A stretch of 64,000 nucleotides of DNA from the NCBI GenBank assembly GCA_032622095.1, contig CP136064.1, positions 219,930,205-219,994,204 of the forward strand. The letters are read 5' to 3'. A program made the position numbers and the translations under genes. The notes beneath the pieces are model-generated. The model searched no databases and was not told the DNA's origin. It saw nothing but the letters and a program-made list of their open reading frames with translations. The stretch is from Siphonodentalium dalli (taxonomy: Eukaryota; Mollusca; Scaphopoda; Gadilida; Siphonodentaliidae). Position 1 is the stretch's first letter. Every line of letters starts with the position of its first letter. Shown piece by piece: positions 60,301-64,000 of the stretch.

Positions 60301-60301
60301 T
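30264..60301 (-). CDS. JARID2: JARID2 orthologue (Jumonji/ARID PRC2 accessory protein), 15 exons, 5' end outside window
   Basis: Fifteen exons joined in order give 2388 coding bases (795 residues plus stop), and all fourteen GT..AG junctions keep phase. Domain order is: lysine/arginine-rich nuclear region (exon 1 here), JmjN ([13 protein letters not shown]), ARID ([32 protein letters not shown]), JmjC ([49 protein letters not shown]) and a degenerate C-terminal zinc-finger region (CYLSM). The combination of JmjN, ARID and a metal-ligand-poor JmjC without PHD fingers separates JARID2 from the KDM5 demethylases. In animals JARID2 binds DNA and nucleosomes and recruits or stimulates Polycomb repressive complex 2; that role is known for the family and inferred here. 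The gene converges on the LDLa receptor at 11-20 kb. The N-terminal PRC2-binding part is not in the window. No canonical AATAAA was seen just past the stop codon. Confidence 0.95.
30384..31245. repeat. 54-55-bp minisatellite copying the last JARID2 splice acceptor
   Basis: The phrase ACAACCTGTAAATGATTAAG...ATCAGTGAAGTCTTATGAAG recurs with AACCTG at 30396 (the real exon edge), 30451, 30506, 30561, 30616, 30657, 30711, 30766 and then every 54 bases to 31198. Copies nearest the exon are the most diverged; the distal ones are almost identical. On the gene strand nearly every unit carries AATCATTTACAG|GTTGTG. Confidence 0.93.
31246..32067 (-). mobile_element. Composite tandem-unit element, copy 2 (JARID2 intron 14)
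   Basis: The ends are AATGAAAGTGTCAATGACACTGTAGC and TACAAAGTAAAGTTGAGCTA. It has about four diverged 160-bp units and a short CACACACA stretch. It abuts the minisatellite with no gap. Its sense matches JARID2 transcription. Confidence 0.82.
32181..32959. mobile_element. hAT non-autonomous element with perfect 8-bp duplication
   Basis: The tips CAGTGTTCACACTGGCCC and CAGGGCAGCGTGAACACTG are inverted. ATGGTTAG is duplicated at 32173-32180 and 32960-32967. The interior repeats TTGAGCCACTTT-like phrases and has no long frame. CAGTG tips and 8-bp duplications are standard for hAT. Confidence 0.9.
33087..33261 (-). CDS. JARID2: JARID2 exon 14: first half of zinc-finger region
   Basis: The acceptor is ATTTGCAG|GGAGAA and the donor is TCAATG|GTAAGT; 175 bases, phase 2 to 0. 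It contains [16 protein letters not shown] and [16 protein letters not shown]. In other JARID2 proteins the second stretch reads C..C...CYLSM; here the second cysteine is threonine (YCDIT). Confidence 0.92.
33411..33788. mobile_element. TTAA MITE, CCCTTTACCCAACAAACCGG type (JARID2 intron 13)
   Basis: TTAA-CCCTTTACCCAACAAACCGG and GTTGGGTAAAGGG-TTAA. Two perfect hairpin cores (GTCGACCATAGGTCGCC loops). It is a near twin of 29805-30203. Confidence 0.9.
34220..34672. mobile_element. hAT-like CAAGC-ended MITE next to JARID2 exon 13
   Basis: The left end is CAAGCTTTTAAATAGTGTGT and the right end ACACACTAATTGAAGGCTTG. Flanks TTTATGTC and CATATGTC agree at six of eight positions. It holds two GAGGTCCCC hairpins. 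Confidence 0.78.
34688..34812 (-). CDS. JARID2: JARID2 exon 13: helical region after JmjC
   Basis: The acceptor is TTTGCAG|GGTTTG and the donor is GCAGT|GTAAGT; 125 bases, phase 0 to 2. It contains [15 protein letters not shown] and [14 protein letters not shown]. It corresponds to the family stretch FSMEKLL.QIA..........L...LDEL. An 8-bp duplication of a hAT-like MITE starts 8 bases into the intron. Confidence 0.9.
34882..35142. mobile_element. TTAA hairpin-core MITE (JARID2 intron 12)
   Basis: TTAA-CCCTTCCATGACTGGAGC and CATCATGAAAGGG-TTAA, with one intact and one decayed core hairpin. Confidence 0.87.
35808..37979. mobile_element. 2.2-kb insertion with long inverted arms, class unknown
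   Basis: About 170 bp at 35850-36030 (ACTGAAACTAATGGTTATAT ... CATTCATTTTAATTTCTTC) return inverted at 37785-37960. A shorter inverted pair (ATTTTGGGTAA.../...TTACCCAAAATATG) occurs at 35813 and 36155. The interior has one repeated 108-bp block and no recognised transposase. A 2-bp AT overlap at the junction is all that could be a duplication. Confidence 0.65.
37098..37310. repeat. 108-bp direct repeat, two copies
   Basis: GTCTCTGCGAAGGTTGTGGA...GGAGGCATGACCACCAACAG at 37124-37190 recurs at 37240-37305 with few changes. Frames are open on both strands, which looks incidental. Confidence 0.75.
38540..38782. mobile_element. TTAA MITE, CCCTTTGAGTGCCAGG type
   Basis: TTAA-CCCTTTGAGTGCCAGGGGCC and ACCTGGCACTCAAAGGG-TTAA, with one perfect core hairpin (GCATTCTCTTATATATCCGAG). 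Its right TTAA is also the left TTAA of the next element. Confidence 0.88.
38779..38880. mobile_element. TTAA hairpin-core MITE fragment, head-to-tail with the previous one
   Basis: TTAA-CCCTTTCATGATGGGAGCTG, then CCAGTGCATTCTCTTACATATG and a broken hairpin ending about 34 bases from the JARID2 exon 12 donor. Confidence 0.75.
38914..39096 (-). CDS. JARID2: JARID2 exon 12: end of JmjC
   Basis: The acceptor is TTTGCAG|GTTTCA and the donor is GCACAG|GTAAGT; 183 bases, 61 codons, phase 0 at both ends. It contains [30 protein letters not shown] and [17 protein letters not shown]. The third Fe(II) ligand (His in the GYH.GFN block of active demethylases) is Thr here (VYTASIS). That agrees with a catalytically inactive JmjC, as known for JARID2. 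Confidence 0.96.
39370..39445. mobile_element. TTAA hairpin-core MITE fragment
   Basis: GATTAATCCTTTCATGTGCTGG ... GTGACAGTGCATTCTCTGATGAGAGACTCC. Only the left part remains. The block before it (39165-39365) is a degraded CTATACTAAATACTC copy. Confidence 0.55.
39446..40180. other. JARID2 intron 11, mostly unrecognised
   Basis: It includes inverted TAGGGAGAAGTGACTTCTC / GTAGGGAGAAGTGATTTCTC-like phrases near 39684 and 39911 in direct orientation. No gene seen. Confidence 0.35.
40185..40285. repeat. ~22-bp tandem repeat GTCGGCCAATAAGT
   Basis: The phrase (T)CGGCCAATAAGTRRAAAA is repeated four to five times. Confidence 0.75.
40628..40776. mobile_element. Fold-back element TTAATTGGTTGTTTC
   Basis: TTAATTGGTTGTTTC...TTATGAGGC...CTGTCGTATT and the inverse AATACGACAG...GCCTCATAA...GAAACAACCAATTAA. 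The TTAA at both tips may be a duplication or part of the inverted repeat. Confidence 0.7.
40977..41085 (-). CDS. JARID2: JARID2 exon 11: JmjC segment
   Basis: The acceptor is GATTTCAG|GTATTG and the donor is ATAATG|GTCAGT; 109 bases, phase 2 to 0. It contains [19 protein letters not shown] and KWLKEDTIM. The start of the next exon (VSPKLL) restores the family motif M.SP..L, which supports this donor over reading on. Confidence 0.93.
41110..41935. repeat. Imperfect inverted repeat filling much of JARID2 intron 10
   Basis: Arms around GTTGGGGAATCACATGGTTTC (41290) and GAAACCACATGATTCCCCAC (41750), and around AATGAAAAATG.A.ACAACATCATT (41199 and 41842), with a closing hairpin CTGACCAAAGTTG / CAACTTTGGTCAG at 41506-41575. 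Confidence 0.6.
42050..42282. mobile_element. CAAGCCTGC-type MITE, left end lost (JARID2 intron 10 start)
   Basis: The right end is CGATATTTGCAGGCTTG. The hairpin GAGGTTCCTAGAGGGTGAAT and its inverse surround GCCAACATTGCAGG. Confidence 0.7.
42333..42450 (-). CDS. JARID2: JARID2 exon 10: JmjC central strands
   Basis: The acceptor is ATTATTTACAG|TG and the donor is CATATG|GTAGGT; 118 bases, phase 1 to 2. It contains [15 protein letters not shown] and [19 protein letters not shown]. In active demethylases the block after YLH carries Fe(II) ligands; here, as in other JARID2 proteins, it reads HSSSDD, so the usual acidic ligand spacing is not kept. Confidence 0.95.
42635..45564 (-). mobile_element. 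Composite tandem-unit element, copy 4 (longest, JARID2 intron 9)
   Basis: It begins AAATGAAAGTGACACTGACAC and ends AAGTAAAGTTGAGCTA. It holds about 18 units of about 160 bp plus a CACACACACA run near 45487. Units at 43081-44035 recur at 44036-44980 almost unchanged (offset 955 bp). Confidence 0.87.
43081..44980. repeat. Recent 955-bp tandem duplication inside the unit array
   Basis: Unit-specific variants such as CCATGTTTTGGGCCGAATG, AAAATTAATTGTTCCCATC and AATGACCCATCTACATTCC appear in the same order in both halves. Few differences were seen (for example GGCGGCC against GGTGGCC near 43757/44706). Confidence 0.88.
45565..46235. other. JARID2 intron 9, remnants only
   Basis: A phrase GGGCATAACTTCATCAGAAA near 45570 relates to the 18.9-kb repeat. 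Around 45778-45960 is a degraded TTAA MITE of the CTATACTAAATACTC family (AGAAATGTTCAGATAACAAG). Nothing else seen. Confidence 0.4.
46236..46306 (-). CDS. JARID2: JARID2 exon 9: JmjC segment
   Basis: The acceptor is TTTGCAG|ACACCC and the donor is CATCAG|GTAAGA; 71 bases, phase 2 to 1. It reads [19 protein letters not shown] and SPATS. This is the conserved WNL..L....SVL stretch of JmjC. Confidence 0.93.
46432..46802. mobile_element. TTAA-flanked MITE, AGGCCTACTTAATTTTC family, copy 2
   Basis: TTAA-AGGCCTACTTAATTTTCAAG and TTCGAAAATTAAGTGCGCT-TTAA, with inverted arms at CACCATTTGGAAAG and CTTTCAAATGGTATATAATATGGC. Confidence 0.85.
47388..47640. mobile_element. hAT-like MITE with intact 8-bp duplication (CAAGCCTTG ends), copy 2
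   Basis: CAAGCCTTGAAATAGGGTGT and ACACCCTATTTCAAGGCTTG are inverted. GTTCATTG flanks both sides (47380-47387 and 47641-47648). Structure is as in 23307-23560. Confidence 0.9.
48101..48313. mobile_element. TA-flanked hairpin MITE, next to JARID2 exon 8
   Basis: CAGTAATGCTCAAAATAATC and GATTATTTAGAGCATTACTG inside a TA duplication; near-perfect palindrome. Confidence 0.9.
48338..48456 (-). CDS. JARID2: JARID2 exon 8: JmjC first strands
   Basis: The acceptor is GTATTTTAG|ACTGAG and the donor is GGAAA|GTAAAT; 119 bases, phase 0 to 2. It contains [20 protein letters not shown] and [12 protein letters not shown]. These are the hallmark EYW..VE....V.V.CG..DT...GSGFP residues of JmjC. A TA-flanked hairpin MITE ends 25 bases downstream of the donor. 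Confidence 0.95.
48485..48743. mobile_element. TTAA hairpin-core MITE (JARID2 intron 7)
   Basis: TTAA-CCCTTTCATGACGGGAGC at the left, CAGTCATGGAAGGG-TTAC at the right (last base changed). Two core hairpins. Confidence 0.87.
48906..49778. mobile_element. hAT non-autonomous element (CAGACCTGTT ends)
   Basis: CAGACCTGTTACCTCTCCCG and AGGGCAACAGGTCTG are inverted. Flanks ATTGCAAT and ATTGCCAT are an 8-bp duplication with one change. AATCTCCCGGA phrases repeat inside and a poly-G tract lies near 49107. No transposase frame was recognised. Confidence 0.82.
49991..50102. mobile_element. Half of a TA-flanked hairpin MITE
   Basis: CAGTAATGCCCTAAATAATC through to the hairpin tip AGCTCTCAGTGAG, with no second arm. 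It stops 34 bases past the JARID2 exon 7 donor. Confidence 0.8.
50136..50231 (-). CDS. JARID2: JARID2 exon 7: start of JmjC region
   Basis: The acceptor is GTTTTCAG|GGTAAT and the donor is ACTGAG|GTATGT; 96 bases, 32 codons. It reads [20 protein letters not shown] and then [12 protein letters not shown]. It matches the conserved JARID2 stretch KGR..SLT.F.R.ARN. Confidence 0.93.
50963..51224. mobile_element. TTAA hairpin-core MITE touching the JARID2 exon 6 donor
   Basis: TTAA-CCCTTTCAAGACGGGAAC and CATCATGGAAGGG-TTAA. Two core hairpins. The right TTAA is at intron positions +9 to +12. Confidence 0.9.
51233..51391 (-). CDS. JARID2: JARID2 exon 6: end of ARID and linker
   Basis: The acceptor is TTTTTTCAG|GCTCAAG and the donor is ATTAAG|GTCAGA; 159 bases, 53 codons. 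It contains [20 protein letters not shown] and [11 protein letters not shown], the closing ARID helices of JARID2 (AQDRL.KL...Y..YLLSYDSLS). The rest is a charged linker ([14 protein letters not shown]). The linker is much shorter than in vertebrate JARID2. A MITE with an intact TTAA end begins only 9 bases into the following intron. Confidence 0.95.
51470..51850 (-). mobile_element. Probable Penelope-like element fragment with hammerhead ribozyme
   Basis: On the - strand this unique block ends with TGATGAAGATACACAG, TATCGAAAGCGCTAGACC and GGCAATGATTGAGAGCC. Penelope-like retroelements are known to carry hammerhead ribozymes in their terminal repeats, which is the basis for the class call. 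No reverse transcriptase or GIY-YIG frame is present, so it would be a terminal fragment. Confidence 0.55.
51512..51567 (-). ncRNA. Hammerhead ribozyme motif (type I, minimal stem III)
   Basis: On the - strand: ATCCT GGTC, core CTGATGA, A, GATA-CACAGT-TATC (stem II), GAAA, GCGC, T-A, then GACC ATTACA AGGAT. GGTC/GACC form stem I next to the core, extended by ATCCT/AGGAT past an internal loop. The conserved CUGAUGA and GAAA boxes are exact. Cleavage would follow the A before GACC (UA site). Stem III is only A-U and G-C closing two bases, which is weak for a single copy; such motifs in retroelements can act as dimers. Fold done by eye. Confidence 0.72.
51840..52142. mobile_element. Degraded MITE remnants (CTATACTAAATACTC and GAGGTCCCC types)
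   Basis: CAGTACTAAATGGATTTTCC...GGTCTATTATTC belongs to the first family. CAGAATGAGGTCCCCAGAGG and its inverse (TGACCTCATTCTG) belong to the second, ending TATTGTCAGGCC. Confidence 0.6.
52137..52660. repeat. ~105-bp direct repeat flanking a GGGTACA element
   Basis: GGCCATTCCGAATGAGAAGC...AATTTCAACTCA at about 52139-52243 recurs at 52559-52660, offset 420 bp. Between them AAAGTGCTTAAGGGTACATAG and CTGTGTACCCATCAGCACTTT are inverted tips, with AAAAATGTGCTGAAGGG.AC repeated twice. Confidence 0.72.
52940..53065 (-). CDS. JARID2: JARID2 exon 5: ARID core
   Basis: The acceptor is AATTGTAG|ATAGGA and the donor is AAACTG|GTATGG; 126 bases, 42 codons, phase 0 at both ends. It contains [30 protein letters not shown] and [10 protein letters not shown]. 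This is the DNA-contacting ARID core (GG.E.DL......GG...V..KK.W..VA). Confidence 0.95.
53160..53492. mobile_element. Degraded TTAA MITE, CTCTTTGCTGCTAAATGAC family
   Basis: TTTTCACTGCTGAATGATATC, ATTGACGTTCTGGCCATTTTGC and GTTTGAAAC.TTGATATACA align with the intact copy at 55934. The right end reads CATATAGCAGTTAAGAG-TTAA. Confidence 0.6.
53620..54942 (-). mobile_element. Composite tandem-unit element, copy 5 (JARID2 intron 4)
   Basis: It begins GGAATGAAAGTGTCAATGAC and ends ACAAAGTAAAGTTGAGCTA, with about eight units of about 160 bp. Orientation as in the other JARID2 copies. Confidence 0.85.
54955..55136. mobile_element. TA-flanked hairpin MITE, shortened right arm
   Basis: CATTAATGCCCTAAATAATC at the left, TTAGGGAATTACTG-TA at the right. 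The right arm skips from GCCATATTTC to TGCTGTGGTTAAGG. Confidence 0.82.
55137..55353. mobile_element. Half of a TA-flanked hairpin MITE plus a copied flank
   Basis: The right arm (GAGATTTCCGATGAATGGCA ... ATTTAGGGCATTACTG) is present. The stretch before it (ACTAATAACTAATTTAATAGG...GATTGGAC) is copied from 50347-50430, beside the other half element at 49991. Confidence 0.75.
55442..55655. mobile_element. TTAA hairpin-core MITE (JARID2 intron 4)
   Basis: TTAA-CCCTTCCATGACTGGAGC and CATCATGAAAGTG-TTAA; both hairpins are partly deleted. Confidence 0.82.
55727..55808 (-). CDS. JARID2: JARID2 exon 4: ARID segment
   Basis: The acceptor is TTTTCAG|GTGGGG and the donor is CATCG|GTATGT; phase 2 to 0, 82 bases. 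It reads [20 protein letters not shown] and ends CPS. The order RWG.N....L..IKKHL is typical of the JARID2 ARID. A TTAA-flanked MITE (55442-55655) lies 71 bases past the donor. Confidence 0.93.
55934..56249. mobile_element. TTAA-flanked MITE, CCTCTTTGCTGCTAAATGAC family
   Basis: TTAA-CCTCTTTGCTGCTAAATG and GTCATAGCAGCAAAGAGG-TTAA. The body lacks the CATTCTCTTATATATG core. Non-coding. Confidence 0.88.
56450..56599. mobile_element. TTAA hairpin-core MITE, left end lost
   Basis: CTGGCTTACAAGGTCAAGGT, one core hairpin (GCGCGACTCTCTATGACAG loop), then CAGTCATGGAAGGG-TTAA. Its right end lies 48 bases past the JARID2 exon 3 donor. Confidence 0.8.
56647..56717 (-). CDS. JARID2: JARID2 exon 3: JmjN-ARID junction
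   Basis: The acceptor is TCTTTCAG|TTGGAG and the donor is AACAG|GTATGT; phase 0 to 2, 71 bases. It reads [20 protein letters not shown] and then MYNR. This corresponds to the first ARID helix, where other JARID2 proteins have LNDEMRF..Q.Q..HKLGRR. Confidence 0.93.
56815..57030. repeat. Dispersed repeat, GATAAGTTAGTATTCC type
   Basis: AAAGACATATTATGGACATG, GATAAGTTAGTATTCCGGCG and GATTCAGGACGCAACTATTG recur inverted near 29505-29715 and 36590-36780, with a fragment near 20297. Ends not defined. Confidence 0.5.
57187..57442. mobile_element. TTAA-flanked MITE (CTATACTAAATACTC family), copy 3
   Basis: TTAA-CCCTTTCTATACTAAATACT and TTTAGTATAGAAAGGA-TTAA, with inverted AATGTTCAGATAATAAGTTC around ACTATTGGTTG. 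Confidence 0.87.
57701..57900 (-). CDS. JARID2: JARID2 exon 2: JmjN domain
   Basis: The acceptor is TTTTTCAG|GG (phase 1) and the donor is TGGAAG|GTCTGT (phase 0, a weak donor because of GTCTGT). The peptide runs from SPKPNVDRS to PPSNWK. The JmjN signature is [20 protein letters not shown] followed by GMCKIEPP, which pairs with JmjC in the family fold. The length and the PP.W ending fit JARID2 and KDM5 proteins. Confidence 0.94.
57973..58211. mobile_element. TTAA hairpin-core MITE (JARID2 intron 1)
   Basis: TTAA-CCTTTTCATGATGGGAGC and CAGTCATGGAAGGG-TTAA. One core hairpin is complete, the other is cut down. Confidence 0.86.
58212..58819. other. JARID2 intron 1 sequence, nothing recognised
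   Basis: No frame, hairpin or terminus seen. Slightly more complex sequence than its neighbours. Confidence 0.35.
58826..59590. mobile_element. 765-bp element with GC-rich ends and 6-bp duplication
   Basis: The tips TGGGAACGGGACTACCC and GGGAAGTCACGGACCCA are inverted, followed inside by CCCCCGAGACAACCCGCCCC and GGGGCGGGTTGTTTCGGGGG. TCCTCA is duplicated (58820-58825, 59591-59596). The interior is AT-rich, with a 61-codon frame ([20 protein letters not shown]) and AATAAA signals. Superfamily not assigned. Confidence 0.78.
59683..60301 (-). CDS. JARID2: JARID2 exon 1 in window: basic, low-complexity nuclear region
   Basis: The acceptor is CCTATTTTAG before AGT AAA TCA and the donor is AAAAG|GTGAGTT. 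The exon is 619 bases, entering in phase 0 and leaving in phase 1. It encodes 206 residues rich in K, R, S and E, with an acidic patch ([12 protein letters not shown]), another at [18 protein letters not shown], and many short basic clusters of nuclear-localisation type ([14 protein letters not shown]). No folded domain is visible. This matches the long disordered basic part that precedes JmjN in JARID2. The exon opens with SKSS directly after the splice site, so at least one coding exon lies further 5', outside the window. Confidence 0.88.
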
Positions 60302-61307
60302 CTAAAATAGGAATACACTTATTACCCTCATGTTACTGAAAAACACAGTTCGTTCAGTCTCAGCCTGTATCATATTTTCCAATCCATTTGACACACGTGT
60401 GTGGAATGGAATGCCATTGACATCACACAACGTAAATGACGTTCGCTCAAGAATGAAACTAGAACTTTATATTAAAAACATCATCACACATGATAAGTTC
60501 AGGAAATAGCAAGAAGTAAATTTTCGGAAAACATCAGAAATAATAATCAGTTAGGATATGTCGGTCGGGCATATAATAAACACAGAACCACATGCGTGTT
60601 ACTCAGGAGATAACCATAGTTTATTGAGTTGGATATTTGGGGATTCGAGCACGAAAATAGTTTGTGAATGAGCCAGCAAGCCGGTGAGTTCACGAACTGT
60701 TTTCATCCTTTTTTTTTTAATCCCCGAATATCCAATGAAGCCATTGCAATTCAATCAACCAAATAAATTGAAATTAAATGCTCTTTTTATCAGTATTGCA
60801 TGCCATGAAGTGAGATATCCCTTTTTCGATTATCAAATTTCTGGGTATGTTCCATGGGTTTACTCGGAACAGCAACCCAAACAACTTCATGTCAACAGAA
60901 TCTATAGTAAACATCTGTGAGTGGTTGACTCGATTATGCGACTCCTGACTGCGCAGTACCTTATTTTATGCTCGTTGTCATAATGCTGTTCTTCAATTAC
61001 AAATTGTTAAACAATTAGCAGCAGATGCCGGTGAATCGAAAACAAAACTTAGCAACTCTCGACCAATCAGAATACGAATTTTAGGGACAAATATTCAACT
61101 TGAATTACAATGGCCAATTGTGCATGGTATGCACATCGTGGATGGATAACACTATTTAATCTCTCGATCAACATCCTTACACCATAGCGCTCGTGCAATA
61201 AACTGATGGATAGGAACGCACATGCATGGTTCTGTTATTTATACTCAAATTAAGGTCTAGTGGATGTGGTGAAAATAGGTGACAACAATTCTCAAGAGCC
61301 ATATATG
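60302..61307. other. JARID2 upstream intron, no exon recognised
   Basis: The - strand should lead to the N-terminal JARID2 exons, but none of their conserved phrases is visible. An inverted pair TTGGATATTTGGGGATTCG / CCCCGAATATCCAATGAA occurs at 60630-60735. Confidence 0.45.
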
Positions 61308-61797
61308 TTAACCTTTTCATAACGAGAGCTGTGCTGGTGCAGCATTAAATAACCTGTGCCAATGCATTCTCTTATATAGAAGAGAATGCATTGGCCTAAC
61401 AATGTTTTACCATTTTTTATAAATTTTTCTTACATTCTTTAAAAAAAAATAATCATTTTTTATCATTTTTTCTTACATTCTTTAACAATTTTTATCATTT
61501 TTCTTACATTCTAAAATGGTTTTTATCATTTTTCTTATATTATATTATAATTTTATCATTTTTTCTTACATTCTTTAACAATTTAAAAATAATTCTTACA
61601 TTCTTTATCATTAATTCTTACATTCTCTAACAAATTTGTTTAATTTTTTTCTTTTACATTTTTTAACAATTATAAAAAATTAAATTAAATATGTTATAGG
61701 CCCATTGCATTCTCTTTGAGGCAACCTATGGTCGACTCACATATATAAGAGAATGCACTGGCACAGGGTCATGAAGCTCCAGTCATGAAAGGGTTAA
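61308..61797. mobile_element. TTAA hairpin-core MITE with expanded CATTTTTTCTTACATTC spacer
   Basis: TTAA-CCTTTTCATAACGAGAGC and CAGTCATGAAAGGG-TTAA. The spacer between the two cut-down hairpins has grown by tandem repeats of TTTTATCATTTTTCTTACATTC (about 61405-61660). Confidence 0.85.
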
Positions 61798-62909
61798 GAT
61801 TTCACTTGCAAAACTGTTTTATAGTACACAAAACCCTAGCCCAATTTCCTTGTAATATCTGTAGAGCGAGACGCTAGTTTACGCCAAAGACCGTTAGACC
61901 AATTAGTCTTTTAATGCAGACTTTTTTTATGCCCAGATTAAGTGGCGAGATTTTTCATCAAATATAATCAACTTTATCATACATATCAGCATAAAATGAT
62001 ATAATTAATGGAAAGATTAATGATGTATTATAATAAAGCCTTTATGTTAAAATAGGCATAGAATATAGTAACCAAGCATTTTATCATGCTTTGTTTATGA
62101 TTTCAAAAAGACCCAACTTCATCTGAAGTCTGTTCAGCAACATTCAGATTTTTACCGGACACAATTTTGACTCAGGACAGATCAAACGAACCCAAACAGT
62201 GAACATGTATATGCATGCAATGTACTTTTATTCCAATATTCAATTACTGTTAAAAGGTTTCTAAATGGTAAGTGGTGTCATTACTGGTTAGTTATACAAT
62301 ATTACATTTCGTGTTGTATGTTTTTTAAAACTTATTTTCCATTTAGCATACTATTTTTGTTTCAATTAGCAACCACACTTTCTAATGTAAACAAACTTGT
62401 GAGGTCAAACAAGTTTGTAATCTTTCGAAATTATGTAAACAATGTTTTAATAATATTTGTATAGCGCTTATCCCCAATAAGCAGGCCCTAAACATATGTT
62501 TTTCATATTAAATTACCACTTTCAATTGACAACTGTTGTAGAGTTCAGAACAAATATAATTTTTTCTATGGAATAAACCAGTTTATTGTCACAATTGTGA
62601 TAATTCATTACATTTGTTGGTGGCTTTAGGTGAGCGGTTCAACAATGCTTAAAGTCCGACATAGAACTATAATTGAATGGGTCTCAAATGTAAACTAGCA
62701 TCTCACTCAACTGATTTCACTAGCTGATTTAGGTTCGAGGAAAATTGGACTAACAAAACCTCCAGAAGGAGAATGCATAATTTAATGAATGATTTGTGAA
62801 AATGTAATTATGTAAACTCTGGAAAAAATTGAGCACATGGTCATTCAGTTCTTCAATAGTTCTACACACTAACCCACATGTTCAAGCTGAAATTTGCTGG
62901 CAACAATAC
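61798..62909. other. No gene or repeat terminus recognised
   Basis: AT-rich; a (-) strand exon of JARID2 could hide here but none is visible. Confidence 0.35.
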
Positions 62910-63121
62910 AAAGTAATGCCCTAAATAATCGACTCCTTAACCACAGCAGAATTATGGGTAATTTTTCAGGATTTAGTCGGAAATATGGCTTGTTGCAATT
63001 CATCAGAACGCTCTCACTGAGAGTTCCGATGAATGGCAACAAGCCATATTTCCGACTAAATCCTGAAAAGTTACCCATAATTCTGTTGTAGTTAAGGAGT
63101 CGATTATTTAGGGCATTACTG
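62910..63121. mobile_element. TA-flanked hairpin MITE
   Basis: AAGTAATGCCCTAAATAATC and GATTATTTAGGGCATTACTG-TA; near-perfect palindrome. Confidence 0.87.
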
Positions 63122-63464
63122 TAGCATACTTGAGTTTTGACAAATTTTCTTCTTGTCACATATTTGCAACAAATCTGATAGACCTCTTTGATTACTGAGT
63201 GAATTCTCAAATTCAGTTATAACAGTACACAACAGACTGGTCTATTCTTTTGTAGGGGTGATCAGATCATGTAAACAGACCACATACAGAGAAACCCCTT
63301 TGGATTCATGAGCCATAAGGAACCCCATTAGATAGCATGATATAAATTGAATGGTTCTCCTTGATAATATACATGTATAGCTGGATTAACAATGAAACAA
63401 AACTCGTAATCAATTCTTAATTTTTTAAACAAACAAGGCTCATTTCAACCTGTAAATTAAATCT

Positions 63465-63841
63465 ACCATGACTAGAGCGTTCCAAAATTTTGCGAAAACC
63501 CTGTACCAATGCATTCTCTTATAAAATAAACTACCAAACAACGCTCTTTATTGTTCCAAGCTCAAGAAAAGTCAGAACCCGATATTTCTAAATTTGATGA
63601 CTTGAATAAACCTTTCTGGACATAATATACTACTATAACTTATTGGGAGAATTCAGTCTTTTTTGCAAATGTCCAGTAATTTGCTAAACTTCACAATTAC
63701 AATGTATGGAGATATATTCATATGACATGCCAATCAGTCTTCGACCAATGAAAGTTATCCAAATGAGGTCTGGTGACCAACCTTTATTTACTGTAAAGAT
63801 CTTATGGGAGACTCGCATATATAAGAGAATGCACTGGCACC
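63465..63841. mobile_element. TTAA hairpin-core MITE remnant, interrupted
   Basis: The left part (CCATGACTAGAGCGTTCC...CCAATGCATTCTCTTATA) stops at 63522 and the core resumes at CTTATGGGAGACTCGCATAT (63801). The 280 bases between are unrelated. The right part is cut by the next element. Confidence 0.65.
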
Positions 63842-64000
63842 AGGGTTGGGGTAATCGTAATCAGTAATTGTAATCAAAGTAATCGATTACAAAATTTGGA
63901 GTAATCATCTGTAATCAGTAATCATGACATTTCTTGATTACAAGTAATCGTAATCGATTACTTTCAAATGTACCTGTAATCATGATTACATTTTGATTAC
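63842..64000 (+). mobile_element. Start of a hAT-like element with GTAATC repeats, runs off the window
   Basis: CAGGGTTGGGGTAATCGTAA followed by many TAATC/GATTA phrases (AAGTAATCGATTAC twice). This type of end is known from widespread animal hAT elements. Only the left end is inside the window. Confidence 0.6.

Noticed and set aside
60684-60920. 78-codon + strand frame as a gene
   Set aside because: No start context, family match or splice support. It lies opposite the direction of JARID2 and includes an inverted repeat arm.
1-64000. tRNA, rRNA or spliceosomal RNA genes
   Set aside because: I looked for cloverleaf boxes and conserved RNA phrases and found none I could support.

Overview
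The window is nuclear DNA from an animal. It is AT-rich, its genes are split into short exons with GT..AG introns, and most of the intron and intergenic sequence is made of small DNA transposons. The lineage cannot be fixed from sequence alone. A bilaterian marine invertebrate (mollusc, hemichordate or similar) fits the gene content and repeat style. There is no bacterial gene, operon or CRISPR array.

Two host genes are well supported and converge. On the + strand, three consecutive phase-1 exons (11160-11276, 16749-16889, 19290-19915) encode the end of a membrane receptor: one LDL-receptor class A module, a transmembrane helix, and a serine-rich cytoplasmic tail ending in a stop codon. On the - strand, fifteen exons between 60301 and 30264 encode 795 residues of a JARID2 orthologue, the Jumonji/ARID accessory subunit of Polycomb repressive complex 2. 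All fourteen splice junctions keep the reading frame. Only the N-terminal exons are missing; they should lie beyond position 64000. The JmjC metal ligands are lost, as in all JARID2 proteins, and here the C-terminal zinc finger has also lost most of its cysteines. A lone candidate exon (- strand, 1103-1311) and a possible signal-peptide exon (+ strand, 1701-1781) lie at the left edge.

Mobile DNA fills the rest. At 6350-10881 there is a 5'-truncated Ngaro-type tyrosine-recombinase retrotransposon with a frameshifted RNase H, an intact recombinase, an intact SGNH hydrolase and 3' direct repeats, one of them split by a 1.56-kb TTAA-flanked element. TTAA-flanked (piggyBac-type) MITEs of at least seven terminal types occur throughout, and several share one hairpin core of about 75 bp. 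Other families are a TA-flanked CAGT hairpin (Tc1/mariner type), hAT-type elements with 8-bp duplications, a LINE 3' fragment with a 14-bp duplication, and five composite elements built of about 160-bp tandem units (up to about 18 units in one intron).

Three spots deserve most attention. A hammerhead ribozyme fold lies on the - strand at 51512-51567 inside a probable Penelope-like fragment. A 54-bp minisatellite copies the 3' splice site of the last JARID2 exon 15 times. Transposons sit only a few bases downstream of several JARID2 splice donors.
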